A DNA stretch of 64,000 nucleotides from Taiwanofungus camphoratus (Eukaryota > Basidiomycota > Agaricomycetes > Polyporales > Taiwanofungaceae), in assembly GCA_003999685.1 (NCBI GenBank), contig CP021220.1, positions 186,001-250,000 of the forward strand, written 5' to 3'. This document shows, one piece after another, positions 60,681-64,000 of this stretch (positions are counted from its first letter, which is position 1; each line of letters opens with the position of its first letter). The translations under genes and the position numbers were made by a program. The notes beneath the pieces are model-generated. The model searched no databases and was not told the DNA's origin. It was given only the letters and a program-made list of their open reading frames with translations.

Positions 60681-60880
60681 ACATTTCAAAGCTACTGCAT
60701 TCACCACTACTGAAAAGCATTGCTGTGATAAGCATTGCTCACCATACACTCAATCAACAGAAATGGATTAGACAATGAAAACAGTCACCAAGATATGAGA
60801 AAGTCAACAAGATTGATCCAGATCTCCCAAACTGATGCATATTCAAAATGCTAGCATTACTAAACTGTCAAGGTGCAAGC

Positions 60881-61434
60881 TGATACAAGCTGGTATCAAC
60901 AACTGTGAAGCCTCAAACATGAGGGCCTGACTACAATAGTGGTAGCAAGGACTTAAGGACAATCCATTGTCCGTAAAGCATGAAGTCGATATAGACATCG
61001 AGCAAGTACTCAGGTATGAAGCGAGAGGTTGCAAGATATGAGTATAGGATTGCTAGTGAACTAGCTATCTGGTAACCAGATCAAACTTAAGGTCCAACCT
61101 ACAAAGTACAGGGCCTTATATATGTATTCTACTCTGTGCATGGACCATGGCATGTGATCTAAGAAGCAGTATAAGTAAGCGTAGATAAGGTGATATGAGT
61201 CATTGGACTGTATTAGCAATACGTATGTGTAAGACAGAATGTGTGAGCGAGGCTCGATATAAGTCAGTGCCCATGAGTAAGTGGGGCCTGTCCAGGGCCC
61301 ATACATTAAGCAGTTATGAGTCAATGGACTGCATGAAGAAGCTGGACCTATCTGAGGCTCATTCAATAAGTGAAAGATCATGGGACCAATCCAAGGTCCA
61401 ACCAATAAGATATGAGAGAAAAGAAATTGTATCA
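60881..61434 (-). repeat. Solo LTR of the Gypsy-2 family, CpG-decayed
   Basis: About 554 bp, TGATACAAGCTGG ... AATTGTATCA in plus coordinates, aligned to 49127-49670 along its length. Most differences are CG to TG/CA (CTCGAACGTGAGG became CTCAAACATGAGG). Flanks do not match each other, so the target duplication is lost or the copy was rearranged. Confidence 0.85.
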
Positions 61435-61437
61435 TAT

Positions 61438-61985
61438 GGTGTCTTGAAACAACAGAGAAGTTTTCCCCCATCTTGCAGAGCTCAAGAAGAGCCTCTTTGA
61501 TTCAGTCTCTTACTGTATTCTACTGCATCTTTTCATCTTTGATTATGTTCAAAAAGTTGCATCTACTATCTGCCTTCTACAGTATCTTGAAGGGTTGCAT
61601 CTAGTCTGTCTTCAACATTTATTGAAGGGTTGCATTTCAGTTATCATCTACTTATCCACCTTCAACTCTCTTGAAGGGTTGCATCTTAGTCCACCTTTGA
61701 CTCACATCAAAGGGTTGCATTCTATCTGTCTTCAACATTTATCAAAGAGTCACATTGAAAGGTTGTGAAGTTATCTTGTCCTTAACCCAGTCTGCCTTCT
61801 ACAGTAGTTGAAGGGTCATGTATAGCTAAGTATTCACATCTAGTTCCTTTCCCCATCCAGTACAGCATAGTAGCATATTGAAGCTACATCAAGCAGTCAT
61901 GACACACATTGTAGGTCATCAAAAACCTTTATAGACGTCTCTTGACCAATTTGATTTAAGAACCCTTTGCTGCTGACTCTCCCCT
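61438..61985. repeat. Second copy of the 59310-59709 repeat, with internal minisatellite
   Basis: Starts GTGTCTTGAAACAACAGAG and matches 59310-59709 at both ends (AACAACAGAGAAGTTTT; TGACACACATTGTAGGTCAT). Its centre is longer because of about five irregular units built on TTGAAGGGTTGCAT (61586-61760). It is cut on the right by the Gypsy-2B LTR. Confidence 0.7.
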
Positions 61986-62473
61986 TGATACAATTTCTAT
62001 TTCTTGTCATTACCACGGTCATTGCTTACACATGGACTATTACTGTACGGGCCCCGGATCGGCCCCGCTTACGCATAGGACTCTGACTCATATCCGGGCC
62101 GCTTACCACATTCCTCATCACTCATACGTATTGCTAATACGCCCGGATCATACCACTTTCTGATTATCTATAGTCGTACCACATTTCGGACCTCCTGCCC
62201 TAGAGTAGTTCTTGGTCCGTGCTCATGATACGTACTTGTATATATAGCATGTACTTAGCTTAGTTCAGACCTTAAGTCTGATCTTGTTACCGATAGTATT
62301 ACTATCATATTCGTGTCTTGTATCCTCTCGCTCATATCTGAGTGATACTCGCTCAAGTCTACGGACTTCCCGACACTCGGTCTATATTGACCATAAGACC
62401 TCGCCACCTATTATCGTGGTCAGGCCCTCACGTGTGAGGCAATATATAGGATCCAAGATACCAATTTGTATCA
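61986..62473 (+). repeat. 5' LTR of Gypsy-2B (488 bp)
   Basis: TGATACAATTTC ... TTTGTATCA. TATATATAG at 62239-62247, then AAGTCTGATCTT at 62274-62285, complementary to the primer site at 62475-62486 (AAGATCAGACTT). Confidence 0.83.
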
Positions 62474-64000
62474 AAAGATCAGACTTCATTAAGTCGCCCC
62501 TAGTACCATCTAGCGTGCATACATCCATTACCACGTCTTACCTCAGGACCGTCGACCCTGACTATTGGGGGTTACCTATACGAGGACAGGAACCACTTCT
62601 CTACGATATCGAACAACGAGTATTCGTAGACGCGAACCGGAACCCGATCTATCCGAGATCACCGCTTACCTGGATTAGAACAACATCCAGACGACCAATC
62701 CAACAAGCAAGCCACCATTACGAAAAGAGCCCTTCTTTCATACAAAATAGGTGGAGAACCCCGATTCGTTAAAGCCTATGTGGCCAGCATAGGAAATGAA
62801 GATATTATCTTCGGGCATACCTGGCTTAAGCTGGAAAACCCAGACATCGATTGGAAAACGGGATGGGTGGAGCTTAAACACCGTATGACTCTGGAAGAAT
62901 CTAGGGAATGGAAGAAAAACCTATTAGAGACCAGAGCTAAATGACTGGAGATCAAGAGATTAACGACAGAATCTCTCTCCAATGAAATCATTAAAGCTCG
63001 CCAACCCTCGGTTGAGGAAATTGAGGACGAAGGGGATGGGGAAGTCGTGGACACTATGTCACCAGTCCTACCAACAATAGAAACCCCTCGTCAAACGACG
63101 TACCAAAACTCGCCAGACTCGACCACGGAAGAAAACTCGGTAAATGGAATCACACTCGAACAAGCCATGGAAACGATCGACGACGATGAGCTGGTCATAG
63201 CATTCATCGAAGGAGATGACCGAATCACAATGTACGAACGGGATTCACACCCCGCGTATCGAGACACCCCGCTTACGGAGAAGGAATACCCTCTCGATGG
63301 AGCATATCGTCGCCTCGAAAACGGTCTCATCTGGCAGGTCAAGCACGACATCAGTCGACTCACCACGGCAACGGAATTAGCAATCAAGGAACATGCCAAG
63401 GAGAAAGAGAAACCCGTCGAGGAACTCATACCCGAATACCTTCACGATCTCCTACCCGTATTCGACAAACAAGCGGCAGCCCGACTCCCTAAGCATACAG
63501 AACACGACCACGAGATCAACTTGAAGGAAGATTTCAAGGAATTCAAACAGTCCACTTATTCGCTCAACAGAGAGGAACGAGGGGAGCTGGATAAGTTTCT
63601 GGAAGAGAACCTCCAAAAAGGGTACATTCGTCCGTCGAAATCACCATTGGCCAGTCCATTCTTCTTTGTAGAAAAGAAAGATGGGGGATATCGACCTTGC
63701 CAGGATTATCGGGAACTCAACGAGGGAACTATCAAGGATCGTTATCCACTCCCCCTTATATCGGAACTCCTGGAACGGCTGAACAAGGCGACCATCTTCA
63801 CCAAGATGGATCTCAGGCAAGGGTACAACAATATACGGATCCGAGAAGGAGACAAATGGAAGGCGGCTTTCGGTGTTCCTGCAGCTGGGGAAGGACCTCC
63901 CTCGTTCTACGAACCCCTGGTGATGTTCTTCGGGATGTGCAACTCACCGGCAACGTTCCAACAGATGATGAACACGGTCTTCGCTGACATGCTCAAGGAG
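61986..64000 (+). mobile_element. Gypsy-2B, second chromovirus copy (broken, runs off the window)
   Basis: 5' LTR 61986-62473, primer site, a short gag-like stretch (LYDIEQRVFVDANRNPIYPR, ~62600) and then pol related to Gypsy-2A through RT ([20 protein letters not shown], about 63798-63857), still open at the right edge. It is broken internally and diverged from Gypsy-2A, so it is an older member of the same family in the opposite orientation. Confidence 0.85.

Larger units (their letters stand above)
56683..60880 (+). mobile_element. Tad-like LINE (non-LTR retrotransposon), 5'-truncated and dead
   Basis: RT and RNase H remains of a non-LTR element on the plus strand, interrupted by two solo LTRs (57862-58363 and about 58812-59709). 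The ORF1 and endonuclease parts are not seen; the element begins at a Gypsy-1 LTR end and is probably cut there. A terminal RNase H domain after RT is typical of the Tad and I groups. No poly(A) or simple-repeat tail is visible before the solo LTR at 60881. Confidence 0.8.

Noticed and set aside
61586-61760. CRISPR-like or regular satellite array
   Set aside because: Units are few, uneven in length and degenerate (around TTGAAGGGTTGCAT); it is a minisatellite inside a repeat, and the sequence is eukaryotic.

Overview
The window looks like a piece of a filamentous basidiomycete genome, most likely an agaricomycete. The evidence is host genes cut by many introns of about 50-70 bp, very short exons, fungal forms of three conserved proteins, and a dense block of fungal retroelements with CpG decay. 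No bacterial-type operons, CRISPR arrays or prophage features are visible.

The first 12.9 kb is a compact gene block. It holds (i) an intracellular GH15 glycoside hydrolase (139-4606, +) broken into many tiny exons; (ii) a mitochondrial proline dehydrogenase of the PUT1 family (4971-8095, +), whose eight exons sum to 1,776 nt (591 codons plus stop) and include a 10-nt exon and an unusually long 935-bp intron; and (iii) the cullin regulator CAND1/TIP120 (complement 8414-12918), convergent with PUT1. Their products act in carbohydrate breakdown, proline catabolism and SCF ubiquitin-ligase exchange. I see no shared pathway.

From about 13 kb to the end the window is a nested transposon island. 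In order: unassigned CpG-poor debris (12.9-15.2 kb); a dead Tc1/mariner element with ~210-bp inverted repeats (15192-16813); a fragment and then a long broken copy of a Ty3/Gypsy family (Gypsy-1, 17741-30213) with ~1.75-kb LTRs, itself hit by a solo LTR; an LTR mosaic; two nearly identical 6,028-bp Ty1/Copia copies in opposite orientation (31502-37529 and 41220-47247) around a reversed Gypsy-1 remnant and another solo LTR; a Gypsy-1 3' LTR split by a young chromodomain Gypsy (Gypsy-2A, 49127-56145, identical 544-bp LTRs, 5-bp target duplication); a dead Tad-like LINE (56683-60880) carrying two solo LTRs; and a second Gypsy-2 copy that runs off the right end.

The observations I rate highest are: a Tf1-like self-priming pairing between LTR and primer-binding site in Gypsy-2, supported by covariation between two copies; the inverted Copia pair, which share an unexpected asymmetry between their own 5' and 3' LTRs (a 66-nt GT...AG block present only in the 5' LTR); a small single-pass membrane-protein frame downstream of Copia RNase H; and an antisense Cys-rich frame carried by two Gypsy-1 copies. 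All LTR elements are treated as fossils.
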